From contig JAJGOT010000021.1 of the NCBI GenBank assembly GCA_022457155.1, forward strand, positions 2,898,501-2,962,500: a stretch of DNA of 64,000 bases, written 5' to 3'. The DNA is from Cladopsammia gracilis (lineage: Eukaryota > Cnidaria > Anthozoa > Scleractinia > Dendrophylliidae). Positions 1 to 11,940 of this stretch are shown here, one piece after another (within the stretch, counting starts at the first letter, position 1; each line of letters starts with the position of its first letter). The translations under genes and the position numbers were made by a program. The notes under the pieces were generated by a model that made no database searches, had not been told where the DNA came from, and saw nothing but the letters and a program-made list of their open reading frames with translations.

Positions 1-984
1 CAGCTGTCACTCATTTTAATTGGGCATTGACGTCTCTGTCAATAAGCCACCAAATCAGCGCGGTGTACATTGTACATGATGTATTGTACACTAAAGTTGT
101 AAAGTATGATATAATGACACATGTTGCTGCTTTTTGGTGGCATTACATATGGCTTCACATCATGATACTTATGACGCCATACCTCGTTTCCTTTATAACC
201 CGTCATCAACGAACTAATGGAGAAAATGTGTCACTGCAAAGAAATAGTCTTGAGAAAAATCTTAAGGAGGTGGGGGGCGGTGGCATACATCAACCTATCT
301 CACTCCTGAGGCAGTGTTGATAAGGCCGCAGCATCGTGCATCAAAGCACTCCTGTTATTTGCTAGCGCTCTTGCTCTATTCTACTCTTGTCAACCTAAAT
401 TCTTCCCTCTGCTTCCATCTAGCCTTCTTCCAAGTCTTGATATTGGCTTCTTGTATCCCTCCATGCAAACAGTACCATCCACCATCCAGTCAATGGAAGA
501 TCCCAGGAATCACCTAACCAATTTAAGTTGTGAGCCTTGTTTCTTTCTTCTTCTTCTGTTGACTTTGATGTCTCGTTATTAACTTTTATTTCTTGCTCTA
601 ATAGACCCTTTACAGTTGAAACCCACTGACTAGAAGTGAAGCATGTTCCCCAAAATACTTTTGGCATTCAATACCTTTAATCTGAGTTTTCTATACTGTC
701 AAAAAAACCTCTATCTTAAACACGAAGTTCCGGTATAAAAGGCTTAGCTCCTCCCCCATTTCACACCTTTTGGGTGTGAAATGCAAAGTTAGGCGTCTTT
801 CAATCACAAAACGTGGTTAACTTGCACGTCCTTTGAACATAATTTGCTTCAAAAATCTGATAAAACCATGATTTTACCTAAGCTAAAAAAGAAATAGAAG
901 TTCTGATATAGCTTTCATAAAGTTTTTCCAAATTGTGTTAGCAATGGTCTTAGTAATGACGCATGTTATTTGTCAGTTGTTTAT
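1..984. other. No gene recognised
   Basis: Short open frames occur on both strands, but none shows a recognisable domain, signal peptide or splice pattern. The base composition is AT-rich and typical of intergenic DNA. I see no element ends here. Confidence 0.5.
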
Positions 985-986
985 GC

Positions 987-1248
987 TTCGAGTTGCTCTG
1001 AGTTGCTCCGAGTTGCTCTGAGTTGCTCTGTGTTGCTCTGAGTTGCTCTGAGTTGCTCCGAGTTGCTCCGAGTTACTCCGAGCAACTCAGAGCAACTCAG
1101 AGTAACTCAGAGCAACTCGGAGCAACTCAGAGTAACTTAGAGCACCTCAGAGCAACTCGGAGCAACTCAGAGCAACTCAGAGCAACTCAGAGCAACTCAG
1201 AGTAACTCAGAGTAACTCAGAGTAACTTAGAGCAACTCAGAGCAACTC
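987..1248. repeat. 10-bp minisatellite that switches strand
   Basis: From about 987 to 1080 the unit is GAGTTGCTCT or GAGTTGCTCC. From about 1081 to 1248 the same unit appears as its reverse complement, AGCAACTCAG or AGCAACTCGG. The array therefore forms a large inverted repeat with the switch near 1080. The open frame through it is a by-product of the repeat and is not called as a gene. Confidence 0.9.
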
Positions 1249-1441
1249 ATGCGACCATGTTATAAGGTCGATAACAGATGCTCCTTGTCGATCAGTATTT
1301 AGTCAGTTTGACTAAGACCAATCACAACAGAGATCAAAAACTACAATACTTGATATTTCAAGAATGACATTTATTGACAATTGCAAAATAAAACATTACA
1401 GAAAATCCACTCGCATTTTAATTCATTTTCCAAGGAATTGA

Positions 1442-2002
1442 TCACGTTGTATAAAAACTATCGTAATATTTTCTATTTCTTGCTGTGTAAGTCAAGTCTT
1501 CATCTTCATTCAACGTTCCTTTAGGCAGGTCTTCTTGGTCAAACAGTCTGTTCAATAAATATTTTTGTGTATTGACTGCTACTTCAGCGGCCTCCGCATA
1601 ATCCATGTCATCCTCTTGCATAAAGCTATGTAATGTTTTCATGACCTTTTTATGCAGTGGGTCAGTTCTAAGATCACGATACCACTTTAGAAAGTGTAGA
1701 TACAATTTTCGTAGCCTCTTTCTGTAAACAGGGAGTAAAATATTAGAAGCTTGAACCTCCGCAACATCTTGTGGCAAACCCTGCATCGTGTTTTCTTTCA
1801 CCTGCTCTTCCCAGGTTGAGCTAAGATCATTAATAACTTCCTCACGTAACTTATCCCAAGGATCAGTATCATCATTTTCGGTGTCACAAGCTATGCTTTT
1901 CTGATCTTCGTCTTCATCATAATCATCACCATCATCTTCTTCTTCTTCTTCTTCTTCTTCTTCTTCTTCTTCTTCTTCTTCTTCTTCTTCTTCTTCTTCT
2001 TC

Positions 2003-2034
<32 letters not shown>

Positions 2035-2164
2035 TTTCTTCTTCTTCTTCTTCTTCTTCTTTTTCTTTCTCCATCCGACGCATTGCCTTTTCATATTCCT
2101 CAAATACGTTTCGATCATAACAAGTATGTGGAGAATTCTCTCCCATTCTATACTGGCTGGTCAT
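1442..2164 (-). CDS. Acidic protein with long Glu tract, unknown function
   Basis: This 240-residue frame has a short N-terminus, then about 60 residues that are nearly all Glu, then an Asp-rich stretch (GDDYDEDED), then a soluble C-terminal half rich in Trp, Leu and Arg that looks folded and helical. The Glu tract comes from a (TTC)n trinucleotide run at about 1935-2070. Just upstream on the same strand (about 2165-2290), in another frame, is a C2H2 zinc-finger-like unit starting CQLCERVFSGKY and ending in H-x4-C. The frame seen may therefore be the downstream exon, or a frameshifted part, of a zinc-finger protein. I do not recognise the C-terminal domain. It could be a host gene or a domesticated or decayed mobile-element gene. 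Confidence 0.5.
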
Positions 2165-2290
2165 CTCTTCTTGTTGATGCTTGAACGTTTATTACAACCT
2201 TGCTTCTCGTGCCTATCTCTGTTGTATTTTCCGCTAAATACTCTTTCACACAATTGACAAGAATGATCCACGATGGTTACTCGTACAAAC
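2165..2290 (-). pseudogene. C2H2 zinc-finger-like fragment upstream of acidic ORF
   Basis: Read on the minus strand, this stretch gives a CxxC pair, a Phe at the usual position, then H and a late C, ending in Lys/Arg-rich residues just before the next ATG. It is in a different frame from the acidic protein downstream, so the two need either an intron or a frameshift to be one gene. The functional role is unknown. Confidence 0.35.
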
Positions 2291-2329
2291 ACATCGCCTT
2301 GCTTATTTGAGTGCATCATCTCCATCATT

Positions 2330-2570
2330 ACCAAATAAGGTGATAAAAGTGTGCATCATTACCAAATAAGGTGAGACAAGTGTACATCATCTCCATCACC
2401 TCCACATAAGGCGTTAATGAGATTCCACTTCACGTTAATGAGATTGCTCCGCAAATTAATGTCTTCCACCTCACGTTAATGAGATTCCACAGCATTTTAT
2501 TCATGAGAATAATAGCTCATGACGTTAATGTATTCCACCGCAAATTAATGAGATTCCACCGCAAAAAGGG
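2330..2570. repeat. Short direct repeats: CACCAAATAAGGTG and CGTTAATGAGATTCCAC types
   Basis: Two kinds of short direct repeat follow one another. ATTACCAAATAAGGTGA occurs twice near 2328-2375. A unit close to CGTTAATGAGATTCCAC recurs with variation between about 2411 and 2565. No coding function is seen. Confidence 0.7.
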
Positions 2571-2952
2571 GCTAATTTCATGCGCCCTATACTACTATCA
2601 TCTCTTCACCTTTCCAGAGTACAAACAGTACCAGTTGGTTTACACAAAGAGAGTATTAGATCCGCTGACCTTTGCCACATACCCATATAGGTACTAAGAA
2701 GAAGATGAATTGAACATCAACAATTTGTTGGATTTGTAAAAAGAGTCTGGGACGAGTGGTCCCTAGGATCCTCACACACACCCGCGTGTAAATCAGGTTT
2801 TATTTTTTCATAACATAAATTTTGTGAATTTTTAACCGTATGTGTGACGTTATTGACCTCGTTCCCATGCGCGCGTGATTTTGCGCAATGACATTTGCAC
2901 GGGCATGGCTCTTTTTCGACCACACATACGTTTTCATTTTACAACTCGTAAG

Positions 2953-3232
2953 CGGCCATCTTGAATTCATTATCCTTCCCTTAATGCACTTTGGCGCCAT
3001 CTTGAATCTATTAACCAGAAGGGGCCATCTTGAATTCATTATCCACCCCTCAATGCGCTTTGGCGGCATCTTGAATCTATTAACCAAAAGGGGCCATCTT
3101 GAATTCATTATCCACCCCTCAATGCACTTTGGCGCCATCTTGAATCTATTAACCAGAAGGGGCCATCTTGAATGCATTATCCACCCCTCAATGCGCTTTG
3201 GCGCCATCTTGAATCTATTAACCTGCACTGAC
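2953..3232. repeat. 69-bp tandem repeat, four copies
   Basis: Four copies of a 69-bp unit begin with GGCCATCTTGAATTC and include TTTGGCGCCATCTTGAATC. Because 69 is a multiple of three, both strands stay open through the array. The reading frames there are therefore repeat artefacts. Confidence 0.9.
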
Positions 3233-3263
3233 CACGCCCGTATAAACCACTCCATATTACTAC

Positions 3264-3303
3264 CGATATACAATGTCTCGCCTTCGGCTCGACATTGTAT
3301 ATC
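3264..3303. repeat. Hairpin, GATATACAATGTC arms
   Basis: GATATACAATGTC is followed by a short loop containing TTCGG and then GACATTGTATATC. A second, weaker inverted pair (CAATACAATAC / GTATTGTAC) follows at about 3304-3338. This looks like the end of a foldback MITE. Confidence 0.6.
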
Positions 3304-3392
3304 CAATACAATACGGGCGCGAATATTGTATTGTACTTACGAAATGAAAAGCACACTTTGTTTTACCCTGATTAGAGAATTCTCATGGGATG

Positions 3393-3407
3393 AAATGATC
3401 AGGGAAT
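3393..3407. repeat. Target-site duplication, 3' side of LINE
   Basis: AAATGATCAGGGAAT occurs here and again at 9627-9641, on either side of the minus-strand LINE. The poly-T run that follows immediately is the LINE poly-A tail on the other strand. Confidence 0.9.
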
Positions 3408-5100
3408 TTTTTTTTTTTTGACATCTTTATTAACACTCACAAATTACCTACATGTACATCAGAAACATATCTGCAACATTAAAAAAACATATCTACAACA
3501 AATTATTCGTACATATATGTTATATAAATACAATAATAATACAAGAAGGTTGCTTGATCAAATTAAGACGAGGAGCTTCAAATAGTACTAGTGTTCAGAG
3601 TAGAGATCTTCCAACTTGTATTTAATAGTTATTTTGTTAATAAAGTCGTTCATTAACAGGGAGTTGCAGTGTAGCTTGTTGGTATAAATATAATAACGCA
3701 TGAACAACATGGTGTAGTTGAATTTCCTAATTAACTTTGGATTAGTTGAGTTTGATAAATTTCCAAATAAGTACTCTACAGCAGATGGATTGAAATTAGC
3801 ATGATTACACATGTCGAACCATTGTACTACATTATGAATAAATCGTTTTGTGAATTGGCAGTCTGCAAATGTATGTTCAATTGAATCTTGTTCTCCACAA
3901 TACACACAATCACTATCCTCTTTAATACCGAATCTGTGTAGTTCCTTTTTGGTCACTACAATTCTGTGTATAAATTTAAAATGGAATTCCTTCAGTTTAT
4001 TCTCTTTGCAAATTTGATTTATAGATTTAAAAATATTTTCCCAATTTCCTCCATTTAGTGACAAAAGCTTATTCCATTTAGTTGGTCCAGTTTGTGGCGA
4101 ATGATGGACTTTCCAGTTCAGTAACCAGTAAAAATCTCTTATTTTTGCCGTTTCAAGATCTAACTTCGTTGACTTGTCCAGTTCAATTTTTGTATATTGA
4201 TTATTTAGAAATGTTTCTTTGTGAAAATCTGTCCTGTTTCTTGCCTCTAATAGTAGGTGATGTGGGACGGCACTTGTAACTTGAGAGTAGTTTAAAAAAA
4301 TTAGTCTTACAATTATATTTTAAATTAAAGTCTTTATAAGATAAAAATTGGCCGTTATTATCTAAAAGATCCTTAATATAAATTATTCCTTTTGAAAGCC
4401 ATTCGCTTATGACGAACGGCTTCCCATCTGTTAAAATCTCACAATTGTTAAATAAAACAGTTTTTCCCGGATTGTAACTGTATAGAGATTTTAATTCTTT
4501 GAAAGATGATAGAATTTCTTTATAAAATATTGGAAGTTTGGGATTTATAAATTTCACATCGTAGTTGCAATGAAGAAGAAACTTTAGACCACCCAGTTTA
4601 CGAAAAAAGTGATCAGGAACTGACTTCCAATTTAAATTTGTGTGACAAAAAAGCCGCGGGATCCACGCGAGCCGCATTGCCTTTATCATTAAATTAATAT
4701 CAGTCATACGGAGTCCACCTTTATCGTAGTCTTGATAAAGGCCTTCTCTTTTAATTTTATCCTTTTTCTTGTTCCAAAGAAAATCGAATAGCTTTCTTTT
4801 GATGATCGTCGCAATATCTCCAGGGATATTTATGTTAGTTGCGGAATAAACAATTTGCGATAGCCCGATAGATTTTGAGATCAATACTTTTCCAAACAGC
4901 GTAAGGTTCCTTGAACTCCATATATCTAAGTTGGTTTGTAATTTTTGCAATTTTAAGCGAAAGTTGTAATAATCATTCTTGTTTTCATCATACGAAAAGT
5001 AAATACCTAGAATTTTAACCGGATCTCGTGGCCACGAGAATTGTAGCGGTGTAGCTCTATTGTTTAACCATTTTCCTAACCACAAGGCTTTCGTCTTTTT

Positions 5101-6211
5101 ACTCGTGGCGAAGCACACGAGTTATAAATCCGGCGTTGACTTTTCTTGTTTTTTTTCGTGTCACATTAGCGCATGCAAATTTATGCACGCATATTTAAGT
5201 CTATATAGACGACTATATGGCTTTCGACCATGAAATACATACCGTAAAATCTCTCCGTTTGTGTACTCGAGAAGCAAGATAAAGAACTACTGCGTACAAC
5301 TGCATACTTTCAAGACAATTCAAGGCGTTCATGGATGGATAGGACCGTTTGATATTGTGTTCGCCGCTTATTCCTGTGGGATTTTTGCTCTGGCAAGTTC
5401 TGTGTTTTATATATTAAACTTGCCATTTGCTTAGCGATCCAGCTCCGGGTCGAGCTTAAGTGTCAGCCACTGAATCTAGTGAATGCAGTGTAGTCTTACT
5501 TTTAAACCCGTGTATACGTGAAAGCATGATGAACAGGTTATCGGCAAGGGTGTTTAAATAAAATTCATTCTCTCACTCACTCACTCACTCGCTCCTTCCA
5601 TCAGCTGTAAACTTTGTGAGCAAATGCTTTGTTACGAACACGTTTCGTAACAGGAATTCAACGTGAATCCAACGATAACAATAATTGATTTGATGTAAAC
5701 GAATATAGACAACAATAAGCTTACAGATGTTTCGCATTTGGAGTTTTTAGTGCAACATTAAAATCGATCTAAAAGGATTTTGCAACCTAAACACGCGTTC
5801 TGATGCGTATCTAGCTTAAAATAATAAAATTTAATTCTTATGTATGTGCTCTTGGACAGCGCAGTGATTGAGTCTGTGCCTTAGTCCCGGGCGGCCCGAG
5901 TTCGAATCTCCATTAAGTCCTCTTTTTTTTCTTTTTTTTTCTTTTTTGGAACTGGACATTATGAAAGTGATGTACTTTTTTTTTTCGTTCGTCAAAAATC
6001 CTTACGTTTAATTTAAAAAAATATATATATCGAACTGTGTCAGTGTGAAAACGTATTAAAGCTTTCGGCAATATTACGCGTTAGCATTTCTTCTTGTCGG
6101 GTTGGCTCTTAGGAGCCTTTGATTAGATATAATTTTAAGCTTATGTTTCTCTGTAAAAGCATTCAAATCACTTGGGAATCAATGCTGCAATGAGTTAAAG
6201 GCGCCACGAGT
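5101..6211. mobile_element. 1.1-kb insertion in LINE ORF2, hairpin at its left end
   Basis: The LINE reading frame stops after the RT and resumes about 1.1 kb later, so this block is an insertion. It begins with the stem-loop ACTCGTG-gcgaagca-CACGAGT at 5101-5122, and its right side shows CGCCACGAGT, which mirrors the left ACTCGTGGCG. A related sequence occurs at 15731, which marks it as a dispersed family. No transposase is seen, so it is non-autonomous. The exact right boundary and any target duplication are uncertain. Confidence 0.6.
5851..5935 (+). repeat. tRNA-derived SINE-like unit
   Basis: An A-box-like stretch (GGACAGCGCAGTGATTGAG, about 5854-5872) is followed 26 bases later by a good B box (GAGTTCGAATC, 5899-5909). 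T-rich runs that could act as a Pol III terminator start at 5922. It does not fold into a clean cloverleaf with acceptor-stem pairing, so I call a SINE head or tRNA pseudogene and not a working tRNA gene. Confidence 0.5.
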
Positions 6212-8626
6212 TCAAGCTGTGTACAGCTTCTTGTTCATATTTAATTTCAGTCCCGAAACACCTGCAAATTCATTGACTATACTGAGAGCTTTTTCGGCCG
6301 AGATAATATCTAAGCAAAAGAGGTTAGTGTCATCCGCAAATTGGCTGATCTTAACTTCGTTTTCATACACTTGTATTCCTTTAACCAGCTTACACTGACG
6401 AATTTTTCCTGACAATATTTCTGCACCTAATATAAACAGGTAAGGTGACAAGGGGCAGCCTTGTCTGACGCCCCTAGTGGGCTTAAACCAATTACTTGCG
6501 TAACCATTGTTTAGGGCAGCACTTTCGATGTTGGTGTAGAAAACTGTTATCCACCTTTTAACAAAATCCTCAAAATTAAATAAATCAAATACATTTTTCA
6601 CAAATGACCATTCTAGCGTATCAAATGCCTTTTTAAAATCAAGAGATAACAAAATGCCAGATTTTCCTTCTGTCTTAGTGTACTCTAGAACATCACTAAT
6701 AAGCCTCAGGTTCTCACCTATGTAACGTGTTTTCATAAAACCCGTTTGGTCCGGGTGTACTAATTTTGTCAATACGGTCTCAATCCGTTTAGCTAAGGCT
6801 TTTGATGCAATCTTGTAATCTATATTAAGTAAAGTTATTGGTCTCCAATTTTGAAGATCTAAATGATCGGAGTCATCTTTTGGGATTAGAGTTATTATTC
6901 CCCGTCTTTGAGAGATAGACAGTTCTCCTAATTCATAAGCCATATTGAAGCTTTCTAGTAGATGTTGACCCACGAGATGAAAAAAGAATTTATAAAACTC
7001 CACGGTGAAGCCATCTTCACCTGGAGATTTGTTTTGTTGAAATGATTCTAATGCTTTTTTGCATTCTTCAAGTGTTAGGAGACCTTCCAATTTTTCCTTT
7101 TCCTCTTCGGAGAGTTTTGGGAATTCCAGGTTTTTAATAAAGTTATCGAAATTTTCCTGTGGCATAGTTCCCATTGAGGTGTAAAGATTGTCATAAAAAA
7201 GCTTTAAGTATTTCTTTGTCTCCCTCTATTATCTCATCATCTTCAGATCGCAGTTCTTTAATGGTTTTTCTGTTGTAGTTTCGTTTCTCGAGGTTGAAGA
7301 AATATTTTGTGGGCTTTTCCCCTTGTTCTACCCAACGAGATTTTGACCGAAATATTGCAGCCTTTCCTTTACGGTTATAAATTGATTGAAGTTCTGTTTT
7401 CAGTGCCTCATATTCGTTCAAGACACTGTCTATATTTTGCAGGTTATCGCTATTACATATAATACTATCTAATTGATCAAGCTGGTTGGATATTTCTATT
7501 TCTCTTTGTGAAAAAATTTTAGATTTACGTTTCGCGAATTTGATAGTCTCACCTCTTATTTCCAATTTCATTAGCTCCCACAAAAGTCGTTTGTCCAGTA
7601 TAGAATAGCATTTCTCACGTATTTGAGGGATAAGTTCTCGAATTAATGTTACATATTCTTCATCTTCAAGTAAAGTGTTGTTGAATTTCCAGAATCCAGG
7701 TCCTCTCGGGGCGTTTTCAGGTAACAATAAAATTAGATAGATTGTGTCGTGGTCAGGTGCAATTGAAGTGGAGATTCCAGCATTTTTCGCCAATTGCGTC
7801 ATGTTTTTTGCTATCAGGAAAAAATCGATTCTTGATTTAACTTGAAGAGCTTTAGAATAATATGAAAACCCGTGGGAATTTGGATGCTTAGTTCTGTATA
7901 TATCGATTAAATCCAACATTTCCATTGTAGTCAAGAGCAGATTCCTAAAAGGTGTTGATTTCCAAGGAATCCCGCCTTTTTTGTCTTTTTTTGATAGCGT
8001 GCAGTTCCAATCACCACCGATAATAAGGTTGGTTAATTCTGACTTGTCAATGATGCAATTATTTAGTTCTTGAATAAATTCTAATTGTTCCGACTGATTA
8101 TTAGGAGCATAAATATTACAGAATGAAAATTTTAAATTGTTCAAATGTATGTTAATCAGACAAATTCGTCCTGTTTTGTTACTAAAAGAATATTCAACCT
8201 TACCTTCAACAGTGGAATTTAGTAGTATACAAACACCTTTGCTGTGTCGCGTCCCATGAGAAAAATATATTTTACCTCCCCATTCACTTTGCCATATTTT
8301 TTCATCTTCTGGGTCTGAATATGTTTCTTGAAGGAAATAAAGGTTTGCTTTCTGATCTTTTAAATATGAAAAAATGCTCCTCCTCTTAATCTGATCTCTT
8401 ATACCTCTAACGTTTAGAGAGATAACTTTATATTTTATCATATTTTGCATTGTAAGATAATTAGTAAGTTAAAAAACAAAAACATACAACAAAACACAAA
8501 TACACTAATATAATTTAGAGATTACCGAAACGTTCGTATAACCTAATCCTTGATGGTGTATTTCTTCCCTTGTGACTGTAGTAAAAGTAAATTTCCCTGA
8601 ATAATAGATCCTACCGTCATTTACAG

Positions 8627-9487
8627 TCAAAGATTATCCAAGTCATCTTCAGAATTAATCCTAAAGGGACGTCCATCCGGCGATGTCTTTGCAAATATTT
8701 TCCCGTCGATTGTCCAAACTCCCTGCAACAAGTGTCCTTCTTTCTTGAGGTTGGCCAGTCTAACTAGATTTCTTCGATGGGCCGTTAGATTCTCATTAAT
8801 ATAAATGTGGGTTGCCTGAACTCTTGCAGCAATTGAAGCGTTTGGAAATAACTGAGAAAAATTTATATTTCTTAGTTTCGTGCGTTGTTTGTAAAGAGCC
8901 GATTTAACTTTATAGCTTACGAAGCGGGCAATTATTGGTTTGTTGTTTTTTCTTTTGACTCTGTGGCATATATCAATATCCTCGGACTTAATGTCGACTT
9001 CTAAAGCCGTCGCCAACTTAAGTATTGCTTCTTCGTTCTCGCATACGCCTTCCGGAATCCCCACAATCTCAAGGCTGTTTTTTCGCGAGTATTATTCTAG
9101 AGTATCAAAATAGTCGTTAAGCTCTTCAATTTCGTCGTCTTGTTCCTTTATTCTTTTTTTCGCAGTATGTAGTTCCTTCGTCAAATGCTCGTTCGCCTTG
9201 ATCACTGCGTCGAGAGTCGTCTTCATATTGTCGATGTGAGTTTCTTGTCTCTTGGACGATGTTTTTAATTCCATCACTTCTGTTACCAGTTTAGTGTGTT
9301 CCTTTGACATATTGCGCACTGTGGCTTGTATATCTATTAGTATGGTGTGCATAACGATAAGACTGATTTGCTCTTCGCCTCGTAGTTCGTCATCTTGGTC
9401 GTCCGCCATGTTGGGACGTTTGGCTGCTGTCTTATCTTCTTGTTCTTCTGTTGATCCTCTGTCTCCTCTCTTGTTTTTCTTTCCCAT
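8627..9487 (-). pseudogene. LINE ORF1 (RNA-binding, coiled coil), in-frame stop
   Basis: The start at 9487 gives a Lys-rich N-terminus, then a heptad-patterned coiled coil (about residues 40-130), then the block SLEIVGIPE typical of Tx1/L1 ORF1 RRM-type domains, and a C-terminal domain ending at 8627. One TAA at about 9092-9094 interrupts an otherwise continuous frame. The protein would coat the element RNA. Confidence 0.85.
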
Positions 9488-9626
9488 CTAAGTCTTGGCG
9501 CTGATCGAGAGCCCAAATAATTCAGGCATTATTAACCATTTTTTCATTTAACAAACAGTCGAGGGAAGAATTAACCGGAACGTCAAAAACCGTGGCCGTC
9601 CGCGGCCAAATCACGCATGCTCTCTC

Positions 9627-9641
9627 AAATGATCAGGGAAT
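9627..9641. repeat. Target-site duplication, 5' side of LINE
   Basis: This is the second copy of AAATGATCAGGGAAT. It is identical over 15 bases to 3393-3407. Confidence 0.9.
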
Positions 9642-9662
9642 GCAAATCAAAATTATTCGTCA

Positions 9663-10070
9663 GTGATTGCGAATATGGAAGGATGTCGTTTTCGAAGCCC
9701 GAAAAACGCAGACGAAAAGGCAGCTTGGTTGGAAGAGACTACTCCCAAAAATACAAGAAATAGTACCAAATGGAGTATTAAGATTCTCGAGGAGTGGCAA
9801 AGTACTCGCTTAAATAAGGTAGCTGTAAACGAGGCGCTGGGTTTTGGCTACGCGAAGATGGACGAAGTTCAAGATTTAACTATCGATATCGCGCAAATGT
9901 CGCCTGTGTCAATTTCTCCCACGAAGTTCGTGGGAGAAATTGTAAATCGTACCGATGGTCGGTATCCTCCAAGATCATTTTATCAAATTCTTTGTGGAAT
10001 TAATAAACATACATCTAACGTGAATGGCGAGGATGGTGTAAACATTTTAGCGAGGGTTGACCGAAGATAA
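9663..10070 (+). pseudogene. Crypton / ZMYM-like recombinase N-terminal domain fragment
   Basis: This 135-residue frame has the pattern KWSIKILEEWQ near the start, and later TKFVGEIVNR with YPPRSFYQILCGI. That spacing is typical of the core-binding region found in Crypton-derived and ZMYM2-like proteins (DUF3504 / tyrosine recombinase relatives). The frame ends in a stop, and no catalytic Arg-His-Arg-Tyr domain follows. It may be a remnant or a single exon. The LINE target duplication lies only 22 bases upstream of its ATG. Confidence 0.5.
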
Positions 10071-10189
10071 GTGTGAGAAATTGGTTCTCGGCTGTTGAAA
10101 TACACATTTTACAGATTTTAATAGCCAATTGTGACTCTTGGTTGTTCATTAATTCATTGCGTCCCTGTTGTGCTTTAATGCGGGATTTT

Positions 10190-10340
10190 GGTATTCTGTA
10201 TGAAATTGGTGACAGAATACTGAGTGGCCTATTAGTATTCTGTATCAATTTCGTACAGAATATTAATAGATTAAGTAGTATTCTGTATCAATTTTATACA
10301 GAATACTAATAGCTTTATTAGTATTCTGTATCAATTTGTC
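10190..10340. repeat. Foldback repeats around TAGTATTCTGTATCAATTT
   Basis: The unit TAGTATTCTGTATCAATTT and its complement ACAGAATACTAATAG alternate at least three times, so the block can fold into several hairpins. No coding content is seen. Confidence 0.8.
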
Positions 10341-11590
10341 AACAATTCATTGCTAATTCATAAACCCCATTTTTTCCCTGCTATCTTTTCAAGCCCTCCC
10401 CGAGCTTTCAGACAGTTGGAATTTGTATTGGGTTCACAGTGGATCCATGAGACTAAAATTACATGTTTGGATTGGCTTACTTGCTCATGAATTATTAATG
10501 CATTTTGTAAGTGTACGTTGTGGCGAAAGAGATTTTCAAAGTGAGGCGTATGCGCGAGGAAATTTTACATACAGTTAAAAGACATGCAATGTTTACGTGG
10601 CTTGTAAGGACCCTTTCTTTTATTTCAACATATTTATTGGCGAAGTTTGCCCTGAGAGTTACAACGGTCAAAGCTCACTAATGACTCTTGACTCATTCGT
10701 TTAGATTTGATCTTACGTGCCTTATTACTTTGCGCTTATAAGTGCCATTTCAACTTTTATTTTTCACTTTGCTACCTTTTTTACTTTTATGTTACTGAAC
10801 CTCACAATAAGTTCAGTGACAGGGGGATTATTTAAATTTTGGCACGAACACGCTGGCAGTCTAGCATGATATGATCAAAATAGGTGGCAAATTAGGGGAT
10901 ATTTTGATAGTAAAATGCACTCTCGGGTGTTAAAGTAAGAGGAGGGTTGGGATGTGGAGGCTACCCCCTCTCAGCGTCGTCAAAGTGTGTCATTCTCCGA
11001 ACCTCACTCCACTGTGCTTCGTGCATGTATGAGCATTGTTTCCTAGTATCATGTGACTTTCTTTGCGTCACGTGCTAAAAACGTGTGAGAACGGGTTTTC
11101 CAGTCTCAAGCATAATCGAAGCGAAGCGCAAAAAAGGGAACAAAGACAACAAAGGATAAATACTTCGACCAATCTGAAGTTTAAATCCAGACGCATGTGT
11201 CAGGAATTTGATACATGACACATGACATATGACACGTGACACACGTGACACATGACACACTATCACGATACAGTGTCCAATATTGGAAACTAGTAATCGC
11301 TAACGTGGCTTATTGTTTGGCATTCCTGATAAGAAACGTGTTGTATCATGAACAACGATATCAAGCGACCGAGCGAAGTATAAACACTTGCGGAAGGGAG
11401 AAGAACGTGGGAGAAATGTCACGACAACATTCGTGTAGGAACACATTTTTATGATCACCTCTCCAGTGGCTACCTTAAGCCATATTTTTTGTCGAATCTT
11501 CTTTGACTATCGGACAAAATTGCAGCTGTAATAAAACAACATGTGATTCACTTGTCACTTGGCTTGTCAGTTGCATGTATAAATGTAACT
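10341..11590. other. Intergenic stretch, no gene recognised
   Basis: I see only short open frames. Near 11210-11270 there are loose repeats of ACACATGACACGTGAC. Nothing else can be supported. Confidence 0.5.
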
Positions 11591-11593
11591 TGC

Positions 11594-11666
11594 GAACAAG
11601 CTCTCTAGGGGACAGGTGTGTGGGAGTTCCACAATCCTAACCCCTTAGAGAGCTTGCTCGCAGGCA
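11594..11666. repeat. Hairpin MITE-like unit
   Basis: GCGAACAAGCTCTCTAGGGG and CCCCTTAGAGAGCTTGCTCG pair across a loop of about 28 bases. It is small and non-coding. Confidence 0.7.
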
Positions 11667-11940
11667 ACACCTGTTTTACCAAACGCGTGAATGCATAATT
11701 CATATAAGGTGAACTTTTAATCTTTGTCATGCATTTTTTCATTTTTTTTTCATCACTTACCGCACGTGTTGTAAAACAGGACACTGTTCAGAATTGTTGC
11801 AACTAGTTCTAGTTCTAGTTGTAGAAAACACAAGACGTGTCAGGGAAAGTCGGAATTTGGAGAAATTTCAATTTATGATGTTCCACTTTTCCCACTTCGT
11901 GCACATGCGAATGACTTTCGTCAATAATACAATAATACTG

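Larger units (their letters stand above)
3588..8450 (-). pseudogene. LINE ORF2: endonuclease plus reverse transcriptase
   Basis: The open segments are 8450-7191 (endonuclease and linker), 7174-6212 (reverse transcriptase), 5118-4201 (thumb and connector) and 4064-3588 (C-terminal domain). The endonuclease shows GGDWNC and a late SRIDFF and APDHD. The RT shows LIPKDD, NWRPI, LDFKKAFD, GVRQGCPLSPYLF and the catalytic FADD. The last segment carries a CVYC...H..C zinc knuckle typical of L1-type C-termini. Small frameshifts separate the first two and last two segments. The gap between 6212 and 5118 is a separate insertion. The protein would nick DNA and copy the element RNA in place, and this copy cannot make it. 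Confidence 0.9.
3408..9626 (-). mobile_element. L1/Tx1-like LINE, near full length, broken
   Basis: A minus-strand non-LTR retrotransposon has ORF1 and ORF2 in the usual order and a terminal A-run at 3408-3419 (T on this strand). It is flanked by an exact 15-bp target-site duplication. The total is 6.2 kb, of which about 1.1 kb is a later insertion. The apurinic-like endonuclease opening (SLNVRGI, FLQET) and the RT block place it with L1/Tx1 elements. The copy is inactive: there is an in-frame stop in ORF1, frameshifts in ORF2 and an insertion after the RT domain. Confidence 0.9.

Noticed and set aside
2800..3421. Long open frames on both strands (168 and 177 residues)
   Set aside because: They pass through four copies of a 69-bp tandem repeat. 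The frame stays open because 69 is a multiple of three.
5851..5935. Functional tRNA gene
   Set aside because: The A and B boxes are present, but acceptor and anticodon stems do not pair well, and it lies inside a repeat insertion.
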